A stretch of DNA of 64,000 nucleotides from Pseudomonadota bacterium (GCA_021794275.1 JAJYRD010000060.1:1-64000); one strand, 5' to 3'; counted from the first letter of the stretch, positions 8,532 to 17,794 are shown. Notes: a model not told the origin generated them from the letters alone. Numbers and translations are program-made.

Positions 8532-9133
8532 TTCGCGACGCCGCCGTGTTTCTCGACAAGGACGGCACACTCATAGACGACGTGCCCTATAACGTGGACC
8601 CGGATCGTATACGCTTGGCCGCCGGGGTGCGGACCGGCCTGCGGCGGCTCCACGAAAGGGGTTTTCGTCTGGTCGTCGTGAGCAATCAAGGCGGCGTGGC
8701 GCGCGGCTACTTCACGGAAGAGGCGCTTACGAGCGTCGAAGATAGGCTGCGCGACCTGTTGCGCGCCTTCGGGGTCCCCTTGGCCGGCTTCTATTATTGC
8801 CCCCATGACCCCATGGGACGCGTGAAGAACTACGCCATCGCCTGCACCTGTCGCAAGCCGCGCCCCGGCCTCTTTCAGAGGGCTGCGCGCGACGGTCATT
8901 TCGACCTCACGCGATCCTGGTGTGTCGGGGATATCCTGGACGACGTGGAGGCCGGGCATGCCGCGGGCTGCCGCAGTGTCCTCATAGATAACGGCAACGA
9001 AACCAAGTGGCAGCTCTCGGACCGGCGCGTGCCCGACTACATAGCGCGTGACATCGACGAGGCGGCCGATTTCATCATCGATGCCTCCGGGCCAGGGCGC
9101 CCAGTACGTCCTCATTCGTTCGCGCGCTCATGA
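8522..9133 (+). CDS. gmhB: D-glycero-manno-heptose-1,7-bisphosphate 7-phosphatase (HAD family)
   Basis: GmhB removes the 7-phosphate of heptose bisphosphate during ADP- or GDP-heptose synthesis. HAD motif I is FLDKDGTL (D12 and D14), motif II VVSNQGGVARG, and the zinc loop characteristic of GmhB and HisB-N is seen as CPHDP, then CTCRKPRPG. Motif IV is VGDILDDVEAGHAAG. At 203 residues it is slightly longer than E. coli GmhB. The ATG at 8522 overlaps the SDR stop by 10 bases and its own stop overlaps the next GT9. No gmhA or hldE is in the window. Together with the GT9 genes it points to a heptose-containing glycan. Confidence 0.87.
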   Translation: MALIRDAAVFLDKDGTLIDDVPYNVDPDRIRLAAGVRTGLRRLHERGFRLVVVSNQGGVARGYFTEEALTSVEDRLRDLLRAFGVPLAGFYYCPHDPMGRVKNYAIACTCRKPRPGLFQRAARDGHFDLTRSWCVGDILDDVEAGHAAGCRSVLIDNGNETKWQLSDRRVPDYIARDIDEAADFIIDASGPGRPVRPHSFARS

Positions 9134-10206
9134 TGCGGCACGAATGGGAGGCTGCCCGCAGGGTGTTGGTGGTACGGCTCGACGGGATGGGCGATCTGCT
9201 CATGACCGGGCCCGCCATACGCGCCTTGAAGGGGGCCGCGCCTGGACGCGCCGTGACCGCGCTCGTGTCCCCGGCCGCTGCTGCGGCCGCGCGGCTCCTG
9301 CCCGGCGTGGACGACGTCATAGTCTACCGGGCACCGTGGATGAAAGGGGTCGAAGCCGACCCTGTCGCCGATCGCGCACTCATCGCGCAATTGCGGGCGC
9401 GGCAGTTCGACGCGGCGGTGATCTTCACGGTATTCAGTCAAAGCGCGTTGCCAGCGGCGCTACTCTGTCATCTGGCCGAGATCCCCCGCCGCGCGGCCCA
9501 TTGCCGCGAGAACCCCTATGCACTCTTGACGACATGGGTCAAGGAGAAGGAGCCAGAGCAAGGAATACGGCACGAAGTGGAGCGACAGTTAGGGCTCGTG
9601 GCAGAGCTTGGCGCAAGCGGCGGCGATAACAAGCTTGCGATCTCCCTGCCGGCGCCAGCGCGCGCATGGGGGGGCCAATACCGCACCGAGGGTCGGCCCT
9701 TGATCATAATCCACCCGGGGGCGTCAGCGCCCTCGCGGCGTTATCCGGAGGAATCCTATGCGACGGTGTTGCGGCTTCTTGAGCATGAGCTGGACGCCGC
9801 CTGCGTTTTGACCGGCACAGATAGCGAACGCGATCTCCTGTTGCGTATACGCAAGGCGGCCCGTAGCGGCGCCACCGTGGTCTGTGGAGCCTCCCTCGCG
9901 GAGCTTGCCGGTCTCCAGCAGTCCTCGGATGTCGTCGTCACCAATAATACGGGACCTGCGCATCTGGCGGCGGCGGTAGGTACGCCCGTAGTCGTGCTCT
10001 ACGCGCTCACAAACCCACAGCACGCGCCCTGGGCCGCGGCTTCGCGCGTGCTGTCGGCCGACGTTCCTTGTCGCAACTGCTTCAAGAGCGTCTGCCCGAC
10101 AGGACACCATCGCTGCCTGCGAGACGTGAGCCCCCGACAGGTCGTTGATGCCGCTACCGAACTCTTGCTGGACGGTTCGGGCCTCGCCCGCCGGGCCTTA
10201 TGCTGA
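9130..10206 (+). CDS. Glycosyltransferase family 9 (heptosyltransferase-like)
   Basis: Second GT9 of the cluster, 358 residues. The N-terminus VLVVRLDGMGDLLMTGPAIRAL carries the family GD motif, and the C-terminal half has HPGASAPSRRYP and VVTNNTGPAHLAAAVGTP, the donor-binding region. A Cys-rich patch near the C-terminus (CRNCFKSVCPTGHHRCL) is like that of several WaaF/WaaQ-type relatives. Its start overlaps the gmhB stop and its stop overlaps the carbamoyltransferase-like gene, so these three are translated in series. Confidence 0.85.
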   Translation: MMRHEWEAARRVLVVRLDGMGDLLMTGPAIRALKGAAPGRAVTALVSPAAAAAARLLPGVDDVIVYRAPWMKGVEADPVADRALIAQLRARQFDAAVIFTVFSQSALPAALLCHLAEIPRRAAHCRENPYALLTTWVKEKEPEQGIRHEVERQLGLVAELGASGGDNKLAISLPAPARAWGGQYRTEGRPLIIIHPGASAPSRRYPEESYATVLRLLEHELDAACVLTGTDSERDLLLRIRKAARSGATVVCGASLAELAGLQQSSDVVVTNNTGPAHLAAAVGTPVVVLYALTNPQHAPWAAASRVLSADVPCRNCFKSVCPTGHHRCLRDVSPRQVVDAATELLLDGSGLARRALC

Positions 10207-11888
10207 CACTTGGGATCTCGGGCGGTTTCCATGCGCCGGCCGCGACCTTGATCGAAGACGGGCGTATCGTCGCCGCGCTGGAGGCGGGGACTTGCGAATC
10301 CGATGCGATAGTAGGGTCGGCGCATAGGCCTGGGCGTGTGTGGCCGACCCAATGTGTCACGTGGTGCCTGGAACGGCGGGGCGCGAGCCTGTCCGATGTC
10401 GACCACATCGCCTTTGCGTGGGATCCTGCCTTGATCACCGATGCCCACAAAGGGCCACCTGCCTCAGCGCAGGAAGCTGCGGAGGACAGTGACGAGCGTG
10501 AGCCACTGTGGGCCACGCTGCCGCTCTGCGAGCTTGAATGGGTGCGTCGTGCCATCGGCAAGCGAGAGGCAGTAGCCGGCGTCCGTGCGGCGGGACAGCC
10601 GCAGTGGCATTATGTACCGCATCAGTTATCGCATATCGCTGCCGCTTTCCTGACTTCACCATTCGAAGAGTCGGCGATCCTTTGCATCAATGCCCGCGGC
10701 GAACGTTCGGGAACGAGCTACGCGATCGGTCAAGGAGCGACCATCGAAACCCTGGGCGAGGCCGAAGCAGCACAGTCCTTGGGGCTCCTGTTTGAACGGC
10801 TGACCACGCATCTCGGCTTTTCGCCCGGCACGGGAGAAGACAAGGTCGTAGCGCTCGCGGCGCGTGGCAAGCCGCGCTTGCGTGAGGCCTTTTCACGCAT
10901 CGTCACGCGCGGGCAGGGCCGTGATTATCAGGTGTCCAACGAGAGCCTGACCGATCTTCTGGGCCCAGCGCGGATACCAGGAACGATGATCGAGACGCGT
11001 CACGAAGACATCGCCTGCTCGTGGCAGGAATGCCTGGCGGAGACCGTGGTCGGCCTCGCCGACTGGCTTAAACGAGAAACGCGGGCCCGTCACCTGACGG
11101 CCGCCGGCGGCGTCTTTCGTAATGTCGTATTGAACAGCGCCCTGCGCGATTCGGGACTATTCGAGCAATCCTGGATCTCGCCCGTCGCTGGCGCCCCAGG
11201 CACGGCGCTTGGCGCCGCCTTATGGCTCGACCAGACCCTGCGCGCCCCGAGCAAGCGTGAATCCGTGCGGGATACCTGCTGGGGGCCGCGCTTTTCGGCC
11301 GAGGAGATAGAAACTGTGCTCGTGCGCGCGCGCCTTCCGTACGGGCGGCCGCCGGCCATGACCGTCGCCGTCGCCGCGCGCCTTGCAAGCGGCAAGACGG
11401 TGGGATGGTTTCAGGGAGCGATGGAGTTCGGATCCCAGGCTCTGGGCAGCCGACTCATCCTCGCCGCGCCCTCGGCGCCTAGCATGGCTGAAACCTTGAA
11501 CGACCTCGCGGGACGCGACCGCTTCGAACCCGTGGCGTGCGCCGTACCATCCGATGTCGCCACGGATTGGTTTGAAGACACGAGATCGGCGAGCTTCCGC
11601 GCCTTTCTGGCGCGGGTACGCAGTGATAAGCGCCCGCGTATCCCAGCCGCCGTCCACATAGACGGGACCGCCCGCGTGCAGACGGTGGAGCGCACCGTTC
11701 AACCGCTCTTCCATGATGCCCTGGAGGCCTTCGGGGCCCTGACTGGCATACCGGTCCTTTTGAGCGCGGACTTCACCACGCGCCTCGGTGCGCGTATCCG
11801 GACACCGGTGGACGCCATCGAGGCCTTCGCAAGCGGACCTCTGGACGCCCTGGCAATAGGCCCCTTCTTGCTCGAAAAGGGCCGCTGA
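10200..11888 (+). CDS. Carbamoyltransferase-like protein (NodU/TobZ family) with altered catalytic residues
   Basis: The 562 residues carry both halves of the family: an N-terminal Kae1-like domain (MLTLGISGGF start, HQLSH at 141-145, AAGGVFRNVVLNSAL at 301-315) and a C-terminal YrdC-like domain (GAMEFGSQALGSR at 406-418, HIDGTARVQTV at 486-496). Active members move a carbamoyl group from carbamoyl phosphate via carbamoyl-adenylate to a sugar or antibiotic. Here several conserved positions differ: usual DGxGE reads NARGE (164-168), usual GDxGxxxGAA reads GAPGTALGAA (331-340), usual FGPRALGxRS reads FGSQALGSRL, and usual NTSFN reads SADFT (522-526). The first two changes remove Asp residues that bind metal in the family. 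It ends the glycan operon. It may be a new-specificity or non-catalytic relative. Confidence 0.8.
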   Translation: MLTLGISGGFHAPAATLIEDGRIVAALEAGTCESDAIVGSAHRPGRVWPTQCVTWCLERRGASLSDVDHIAFAWDPALITDAHKGPPASAQEAAEDSDEREPLWATLPLCELEWVRRAIGKREAVAGVRAAGQPQWHYVPHQLSHIAAAFLTSPFEESAILCINARGERSGTSYAIGQGATIETLGEAEAAQSLGLLFERLTTHLGFSPGTGEDKVVALAARGKPRLREAFSRIVTRGQGRDYQVSNESLTDLLGPARIPGTMIETRHEDIACSWQECLAETVVGLADWLKRETRARHLTAAGGVFRNVVLNSALRDSGLFEQSWISPVAGAPGTALGAALWLDQTLRAPSKRESVRDTCWGPRFSAEEIETVLVRARLPYGRPPAMTVAVAARLASGKTVGWFQGAMEFGSQALGSRLILAAPSAPSMAETLNDLAGRDRFEPVACAVPSDVATDWFEDTRSASFRAFLARVRSDKRPRIPAAVHIDGTARVQTVERTVQPLFHDALEAFGALTGIPVLLSADFTTRLGARIRTPVDAIEAFASGPLDALAIGPFLLEKGR

Positions 11889-11920
11889 TCCGATTCGAGC
11901 GCAAGGGCCGCCTGCGCCAG

Positions 11921-13264
11921 TCAGGCAACCAGTTTGGGGTCCTGGCGCCGGCCGGTGAAAAAACTCACGAGACCTCGGCGTGGAACCTGCGCGACCACCC
12001 GCAGTTCCCGCAAGAGCGGGATGAAGGCAAGCGCCGTGTTCAGACGTGCAAGACCCGATACCAGGAACACCCAGAGCAGGCTGTTGCCGAGGGATAGCCC
12101 GAATACCTGAATGGTGGCGGGGATGTGGGTCTCAAGGAAACCCCCGAGGCCTGCGCCGGCGACTAAAGCAAAGGCAGTCAGGACATTGTGCAGGGCATTG
12201 TAGAGCGACCGGCGCTCGCGCGGCACGCTGTCATACACAAAGTTACCGGCGCTCAGATTGAAGCCGGCCCAGGCAAAGCCGTTTAAAAGCTGAATCAGGA
12301 GAATGGCGCCGAAATGGGTGGTGGTAAGCCACAAAACCGGGGCCACCGGTATCAATGAGCCTGTGACCGCCAATACGAAGCGGTTACCGAGCCGGTCGCC
12401 CAAGCGTCCCCAGAGCGCCAGCGTTCCCACCTGCGACATCACGACGACCGCCTGCGTGGCCATGAACTCCAGATAGGAGAAGTGCAGATTGCGAAGCATG
12501 TAGACCGCATAGAAGGGCCCCGCTATGCCCGCCGAGAAGCTCATGACGGCCGTAAAGATCGCAAAGCGGGAAAACTGTGTCCCGCGCACTTCCGCCCACA
12601 AAGCTCGGGGCTTTAGACTCAAGTGGCCCTTGGGCAAGGCCTGTTCCCGCACGACGCGGATCTTGTGGACGGAAAGAACACGGGCCAGCATGGCCACCAG
12701 AAAGATGGCGGCGAAGCCCGCCCCGGTGTGACCGTGATCTTTGGCGAAACGCAAGACCAAACCCGCGCACACGAGGGCGACGAAATTGGCGAGATTCATG
12801 AGCCGCGAGCGCTCCGCGAAATACCGGCCCCGCATGTCTTCCGGGACCAGGTCCCCCATGAGGCTGTGCCATAGGGGATTGGCGAAATGATTGGCGCCAT
12901 AGTAGAGAGTCAGCGCCACCAAAAGAATCGGCATGGCGTGTCCGGGCCATAGGAGCGGCAGGAGAATGACCGGCACCCACAGAAGCGCCTGCGCCGCGAG
13001 CCCTGCAACAATAAGAGGCAGGCGCTCACCCCGGCGCTCCGCCCACCATGCCGCCAACAGCTGTGCGAAAGAGCCGAGCAAGGCGGGAAGGGTCGCGAGC
13101 ATTCCCACTTGCGCCGCGGTGGCATTCAGAAAGAGGGCGTACGCCGATAAGTAGGACTCGCCGGCGCCGCGCATGGTCGAGGAAAGCACGCCTTCGGAGG
13201 TCACGCCTGAAAGCGATGTCTGGGTAGGTTCGTCGGTCACGGGAAAGTCGGTCTGGGTGGGCAC
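11921..13264 (-). CDS. Major facilitator superfamily permease
   Basis: A 447-residue protein with about twelve hydrophobic segments and the MFS loop between segments 2 and 3 (AWWAERRGERLPLI). A charged N-terminal tail of about 40 residues precedes the first membrane helix. A conserved stretch LWHSLMGDLVPEDMRGRYFAER links it to a family of bacterial MFS permeases without known substrate. The GTG start at 13264 is forced by an in-frame stop just upstream; the nearest AGGAGG is unusually far (about 16 bases). It is convergent with the glycan cluster and divergent from the DUF3311/symporter pair. Confidence 0.8.
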   Translation of the reverse strand: MPTQTDFPVTDEPTQTSLSGVTSEGVLSSTMRGAGESYLSAYALFLNATAAQVGMLATLPALLGSFAQLLAAWWAERRGERLPLIVAGLAAQALLWVPVILLPLLWPGHAMPILLVALTLYYGANHFANPLWHSLMGDLVPEDMRGRYFAERSRLMNLANFVALVCAGLVLRFAKDHGHTGAGFAAIFLVAMLARVLSVHKIRVVREQALPKGHLSLKPRALWAEVRGTQFSRFAIFTAVMSFSAGIAGPFYAVYMLRNLHFSYLEFMATQAVVVMSQVGTLALWGRLGDRLGNRFVLAVTGSLIPVAPVLWLTTTHFGAILLIQLLNGFAWAGFNLSAGNFVYDSVPRERRSLYNALHNVLTAFALVAGAGLGGFLETHIPATIQVFGLSLGNSLLWVFLVSGLARLNTALAFIPLLRELRVVAQVPRRGLVSFFTGRRQDPKLVA

Positions 13265-13432
13265 GGGCGGTATTTAAGGCCTCCTGTGGGCAATTCACAA
13301 CACAAGGGCACCCGTCTCTGGACGGGCGGCCGCGCGTAGCGGACCAAAAGCCCATAATTGACCGAAGGTCGACGGTTTAGTACGCTTAATCGGGCTAGAC
13401 AGTGGCTCATAAACAATACAGGGGAGGAGCGC

Positions 13433-13651
13433 ATGGGTCTGGCATCGCGGTGGATTTACCTGCTGTTGGCCATCCCTTTCTTTGGAACGTTGTGGGTTCC
13501 TCTGTACAACCATGTCCGGCCGACCTTTCTCGGGTTCCCGTTCTTCTATTGGTACCAGTTCGCCTGGGTCCCCGCGAGCGTGGTCCTGACGGCCATCGTC
13601 TATGTCGCTCGACGCCCAAGCGCACCAACTGATGTGACGAGGGATGCATGA
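13433..13651 (+). CDS. DUF3311 small membrane subunit of a sodium-solute symporter
   Basis: A 72-residue protein with two predicted membrane helices (about 6-25 and 36-58) and the pattern IPFFGTLWVPLYN, then FFYWYQFAWVP, typical of DUF3311. These proteins nearly always precede an SSS-family transporter, as here, where the two genes overlap by 4 bases. ATG at 13433 has GGGGAGGAG 4-5 bases upstream; an in-frame ATG 75 bases earlier gives an extension unlike the family. Probably an accessory subunit. Confidence 0.85.
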   Translation: MGLASRWIYLLLAIPFFGTLWVPLYNHVRPTFLGFPFFYWYQFAWVPASVVLTAIVYVARRPSAPTDVTRDA

Positions 13652-15186
13652 GTGCGGCCCTCGGGATCTTTCTCGCGCTTTTCCTGCTCGTCACCGGCCT
13701 CGGCTTTTGGGCAAACCGCTGGCGCCCGGGAGACCTGGGCCTTTTAAGCGAATGGGGTCTTGGCGGGCGGCGATTCGGCGCCCTCGTGACATGGTTCCTT
13801 TTGGGCGGCGACCTCTATACGGCCTACACCTTCATTGCGGTCCCAGCGCTGGTATTCGGGCAGGGGGCACTTGGATTTTTCGCGCTACCTTACACGATCG
13901 TCATGTACCCCATCATGTTCATGATCATGCCCAAGCTCTGGACGGTCGCAAGGGAGCGGGGTTACGTCACGGCTGCCGATTTCGTCGAACAGAGATTCGA
14001 CTGTCGGATGCTGGGACTCCTGGTCGCGGTGACCGGTATCCTTGCCACGATGCCCTACATCGCCCTGCAGCTCGTAGGCATCCAGGTCGTACTGGGGGCG
14101 CTCCATCTGGGCGGAACGGGGATCTGGGCCGAGGCACCGCTCATCATAGCCTTCGTGGTTCTGGCGGCCTACACCTACACGGGCGGTCTCCGTGCCCCGG
14201 CGCTTATCGCCATCGTCAAGGACATTCTTATCTACACGACGGTGCTGACCGCCGTGGTGGTGATACCAGCACATCTCGGCGGGTGGACTGCGATATTTGC
14301 CAAGGTGCCCGCCGCCAAGCTCACGTTTGCAAAGCCGCCACCGCATAGCACGGGCATACTCTCAGGCTATGCGACGCTCGCGCTTGGTTCGGCGCTCGCT
14401 TTGCTCATGTACCCGCACACGGTCACGGGGGTCCTGGGCGCGAAGAGCGCGGACGTGGTCCGCAAGAATGCAGTGTTTCTACCGGCCTATTCCTTTGTAT
14501 TGGGACTGCTCGCGCTACTGGGCTACATGGCCTATGCCGCACACGTCAATGCGCTCCCGCAATTCCGCGACGGTTTCGCGCACTTTGGGCCGAGCTATGC
14601 GGTGCCCGCGCTCTTCATGCGCTTTCTGCCATCGTGGTTCGTGGGATTCGCCTTTGCGGCCATCGCCATAGGCGCCCTCGTACCCGCCGCGATCATGTCG
14701 GTGGCGGCTGCGAACCTCTTTACGCGGAACATCTATAAGGCTTTTCTGCACCCGCGCGTGAGTGAGGCGGGGGAGGCGAGAACGGCGAAGCTCGCCTCGC
14801 TCTTCGTGAAATTCGGGGCCCTTGTCTTCGTGTTGGGGATCCCCGAAAAGTATGCCATCGTGCTCCAACTCCTGGGTGGGATCTGGATCATCCAGACCTT
14901 CCCGGCGATCGTGATCGGTCTCTACACCCGTTGGCCGCATCGCTACGCGCTCGTCACGGGCTGGCTTGCCGGCATGATCGCCGGGACCGCCATGGCGGCG
15001 AGCACATCCTTCAAGAGCGTGATCTACCCCCTGACCATGGCCGGCTACACCGTTCCGGCCTACGCGGCGGTCTACGCCGTGCTCGTCAATCTCATCGTGA
15101 CGGTCGTTGCGACCTGGGTATTGAAGACGCTGCGCATCGGTGCAGGACGCGATGGTACGCTCGACGTGCAGATGCGCGGCGCCTGA
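13648..15186 (+). CDS. Sodium:solute symporter, MctP-like monocarboxylate type
   Basis: SSS-family transporter of 512 residues with about 13 hydrophobic segments. The N-terminal LGGRRFGALVTWFLLGGD and ARERGYVTAADFVEQRF are characteristic of the branch that moves organic anions such as pyruvate, lactate or acetate together with a cation. Its start overlaps the DUF3311 stop (ATGA), so the two are made together. The substrate is inferred from similarity to MctP and not proven. A PhzF-type enzyme follows after 5 bases. Confidence 0.85.
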   Translation: MSAALGIFLALFLLVTGLGFWANRWRPGDLGLLSEWGLGGRRFGALVTWFLLGGDLYTAYTFIAVPALVFGQGALGFFALPYTIVMYPIMFMIMPKLWTVARERGYVTAADFVEQRFDCRMLGLLVAVTGILATMPYIALQLVGIQVVLGALHLGGTGIWAEAPLIIAFVVLAAYTYTGGLRAPALIAIVKDILIYTTVLTAVVVIPAHLGGWTAIFAKVPAAKLTFAKPPPHSTGILSGYATLALGSALALLMYPHTVTGVLGAKSADVVRKNAVFLPAYSFVLGLLALLGYMAYAAHVNALPQFRDGFAHFGPSYAVPALFMRFLPSWFVGFAFAAIAIGALVPAAIMSVAAANLFTRNIYKAFLHPRVSEAGEARTAKLASLFVKFGALVFVLGIPEKYAIVLQLLGGIWIIQTFPAIVIGLYTRWPHRYALVTGWLAGMIAGTAMAASTSFKSVIYPLTMAGYTVPAYAAVYAVLVNLIVTVVATWVLKTLRIGAGRDGTLDVQMRGA

Positions 15187-15191
15187 GAAAT

Positions 15192-16019
15192 GTGGACGCC
15201 ACCGTGAAGGCCGCACTCTTTCAGGTAGACGCCTTCACGGCCCGGCTTTTTTCGGGGAACCCGGCGGCGGTCGTGGCGCTCTCCTCATGGCCGGAAGACA
15301 GAATCTTGCAGGCGGTTGCCGCGGAGAACAACCTTTCGGAAACAGCGTTCTTCGTGCTGGCCGCCCATGGATTCGATCTCCGCTGGTTTACGCCCCTATG
15401 CGAGGTCGATCTCTGCGGACACGCTACCCTCGCGGCGGCCCATGTCCTTTTCCAACATCTTGCGTGGCCGAACCCCGTCATCGTGTTTCACACCCGGAGC
15501 GGCGAGATCACGACGTGGCGCGAAGGTGAGCGGATTGTCATGGATTTCCCGACCAAGAACCTGATCCCCTGCGCCATGCCACCCAAGCTCGTCGCGGGCC
15601 TTGGGGTCAAACCCCAGGAGATCTTGGCAACGGACCGGGATTATGTGGCGATCTACGACGACCCGCAGACCGTGCTTGCCATCCGACCCGATCATGAGGT
15701 CTTGCGCGTACTCGACCGGCCTGGCATCGCGGTCAGTGCGCTGGCGACCGGGGTCGGGGAGGGGGTCGATTTCGTGAGCCGTTTCTTTGCCCCGCGGCTC
15801 GGCGTGCCCGAAGACCCTGTCACAGGTTCCGCGCACTGCGCACTTGCCCCGTATTGGGCAAAACGGCTCGGCAAATCCCTACTAGCGGCCCGGCAAGTGT
15901 CGAGCCGAGGCGGTGACATCCTCTGCGGCGTGGGTGGTGATCGCGTGACCCTGTCGGGTCATGCCGTCACCTTCCTCACAGGAGAGATCGATTTAGGGGT
16001 GGGAGTTCCTGTGCCCTAA
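15192..16019 (+). CDS. PhzF-family isomerase/epimerase
   Basis: Two-lobed diaminopimelate-epimerase-like fold. Conserved elements are FQVDAFTARLFSGNPAAVV at the N-terminus, ENNLSETAFF with the catalytic Glu of PhzF, RWFTPLCEVDLCGHATLA, and EDPVTGSAHCAL near the C-terminus. At 275 residues the length is normal. PhzF itself isomerises a phenazine precursor, but there are no phenazine genes here, so the substrate is unknown. The start is taken as GTG 15192, five bases after the symporter stop; a second in-frame GTG at 15204 is possible. Confidence 0.83.
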   Translation: MDATVKAALFQVDAFTARLFSGNPAAVVALSSWPEDRILQAVAAENNLSETAFFVLAAHGFDLRWFTPLCEVDLCGHATLAAAHVLFQHLAWPNPVIVFHTRSGEITTWREGERIVMDFPTKNLIPCAMPPKLVAGLGVKPQEILATDRDYVAIYDDPQTVLAIRPDHEVLRVLDRPGIAVSALATGVGEGVDFVSRFFAPRLGVPEDPVTGSAHCALAPYWAKRLGKSLLAARQVSSRGGDILCGVGGDRVTLSGHAVTFLTGEIDLGVGVPVP

Positions 16020-16123
16020 CAGAAGCGATTCCCGGCCCCTGCACATGTTTGCTCGCGAGATCGGCGCAGGTGGCGTCCGCGCATGAGCCTGTCCCGCGCG
16101 TGATCAGAACTTCGCGTCAGGCC

Positions 16124-17761
16124 TCATCCGGCACAACACGACAATTGCTTTATGTCCTTCGTGAAGGTCTGAGCACAAAGCTTCAAGCCCTCGACCAGAG
16201 TGAGGTAGGGAAAGAATTGGTCCGCGAGGTCGCCTACGGTCATCCGCCGACTCATGGCGATCGCGGCCGACTGGATGATCTCCCCGGCGTCAGGGGCCAG
16301 GATCTGGGCGCCTATGAGCCGTCCCGAGGGGCGCTCCGCCACAAGCTTTATGAAGCCCCGTGTATCGAAATTCGCAAGCGCCCGCGGGACGTTTTCCAAG
16401 CCAAGCGTGCGTACATCCACGCCTAGGCCTTGGGCGCGTGCCGTCTCCTCCGTGAGGCCCACCGAGGCCACCTGGGGATCGGTAAACACGACGACAGGCA
16501 GGACATCGAGATCCAGACGTGCATCGGCGCCCGTCATGTTCATGGCCGCGCGCGTCCCGGCGGCGGCCGCGACATAGACAAAACGGGGGAGGGTGCTGCA
16601 ATCGCCGGCGGCGTAGACGTGAGGGACATTCGTGCGGAGATGGTCGTCAACCATGATCGCGCCCTCCGCATCCATGCCGACGCCTGCCGACGCGAGGCCC
16701 AGTTCATCGGTATTCGGTTTGACACCTGCGGCCACGAGCAGGCGATCCCCGGTGACGGGACCGCGAGAGGTCGTGAGCGTAAAACCCCCCGTTTCGTGGC
16801 GGACATTCGTCACGGCGGTGTCGGTGAAGACGCGTATACCCTCTTGCTCAAAAATCGGCTGAAGACCCACACCGAGGTCTGGGTCCTCCCGCGAAAGCAG
16901 GGATCCGCGCGCCACCACCGTCACTTCCGATCCCAGCCGGCGAAAGGCCTGCGCCAATTCCAGTGCGACTGCCGAAGCCCCTAGGACGAGGAGGTGTCGG
17001 GGCGTCTCGGTCGCCGTGAGGGCTATGCTCGATGTCCAAAAAGGGGTCTCCATCAAGCCGGGCACATCGGGGATTGCAGGCGATGCACCGACTGCAATCA
17101 AAAGGCGATCGGCCTCCAGCCGTTCTTCGTGCCCGGAGGCGTCCGTAAGGCTCAGGGTATGGCTGTCGACGAAACGGGCATGAGCCCGCTTCAGGGTCAT
17201 CGCGGAGTTATTGGTCACGATATCCAGGTATTTGGCCTGCCTGAGCCCTGTGACACGCGCCTGCTGCTGCGCGATCAAAGCCTCCCGATCGATGGTGGGG
17301 GCACTGGGGAGAATCCCCCGGAAACGCGGAGCGGCCTGGGTACGCGCCTCTTGCGCAGCCCGGATCAATATCTTGGAGGGTACGCAACCCACGTTGATGC
17401 AGGTCCCGCCGATGACTGCATGTCGTTCTATGATGGTCACGCGGGCGCCCCGTTCGGCCGCACGAATGGCGCATGCGAAGGCTGCCGACCCTCCGCCGAC
17501 GATGGCCACGTGGAGCGCTCGCGAGCGATTCTCTTCACGTCTCGCGCGCGCAGGAAGGGCCGCCCCGAAACCCGCGCCCTCGATTGCCGCGACAACCTGC
17601 GGCACCGCGGCACTCCCTAAACTTCCAATGAAAGCGGCCCCCTCCGGGTAGGAGACATGCGCCCGCGGACCGGGCAATACCTCCAAGGGGCGCTGGATGC
17701 GCGCGGCGCAATCATCGCAGACCATGCCTGTCACGGGGATTTCGATCGCGAGATCATTCAT
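16124..17761 (-). CDS. merA: Mercuric reductase
   Basis: Flavoprotein that reduces Hg(II) to volatile Hg(0) with NADPH in the cytoplasm. All diagnostic parts are present in 545 residues: an N-terminal heavy-metal-associated domain with TGMVCDDC (C15, C18), the FAD site AIVGGGSAAFACA, the redox disulfide GGTCINVGCVPSK (C122, C127), the NAD(P)H domain, and the C-terminal vicinal pair CC (542-543) that hands Hg to the active site. ATG at 17761 has a weak ribosome site. It is transcribed from a MerR-type promoter directly upstream. No merR, merT or merP gene is within the window, so the gene stands alone, with an MFS permease gene upstream on the same strand. Confidence 0.93.
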   Translation of the reverse strand: MNDLAIEIPVTGMVCDDCAARIQRPLEVLPGPRAHVSYPEGAAFIGSLGSAAVPQVVAAIEGAGFGAALPARARREENRSRALHVAIVGGGSAAFACAIRAAERGARVTIIERHAVIGGTCINVGCVPSKILIRAAQEARTQAAPRFRGILPSAPTIDREALIAQQQARVTGLRQAKYLDIVTNNSAMTLKRAHARFVDSHTLSLTDASGHEERLEADRLLIAVGASPAIPDVPGLMETPFWTSSIALTATETPRHLLVLGASAVALELAQAFRRLGSEVTVVARGSLLSREDPDLGVGLQPIFEQEGIRVFTDTAVTNVRHETGGFTLTTSRGPVTGDRLLVAAGVKPNTDELGLASAGVGMDAEGAIMVDDHLRTNVPHVYAAGDCSTLPRFVYVAAAAGTRAAMNMTGADARLDLDVLPVVVFTDPQVASVGLTEETARAQGLGVDVRTLGLENVPRALANFDTRGFIKLVAERPSGRLIGAQILAPDAGEIIQSAAIAMSRRMTVGDLADQFFPYLTLVEGLKLCAQTFTKDIKQLSCCAG

Positions 17762-17794
17762 GATGTTCGTACCGCCAGATCGTTGGACAGGGCG

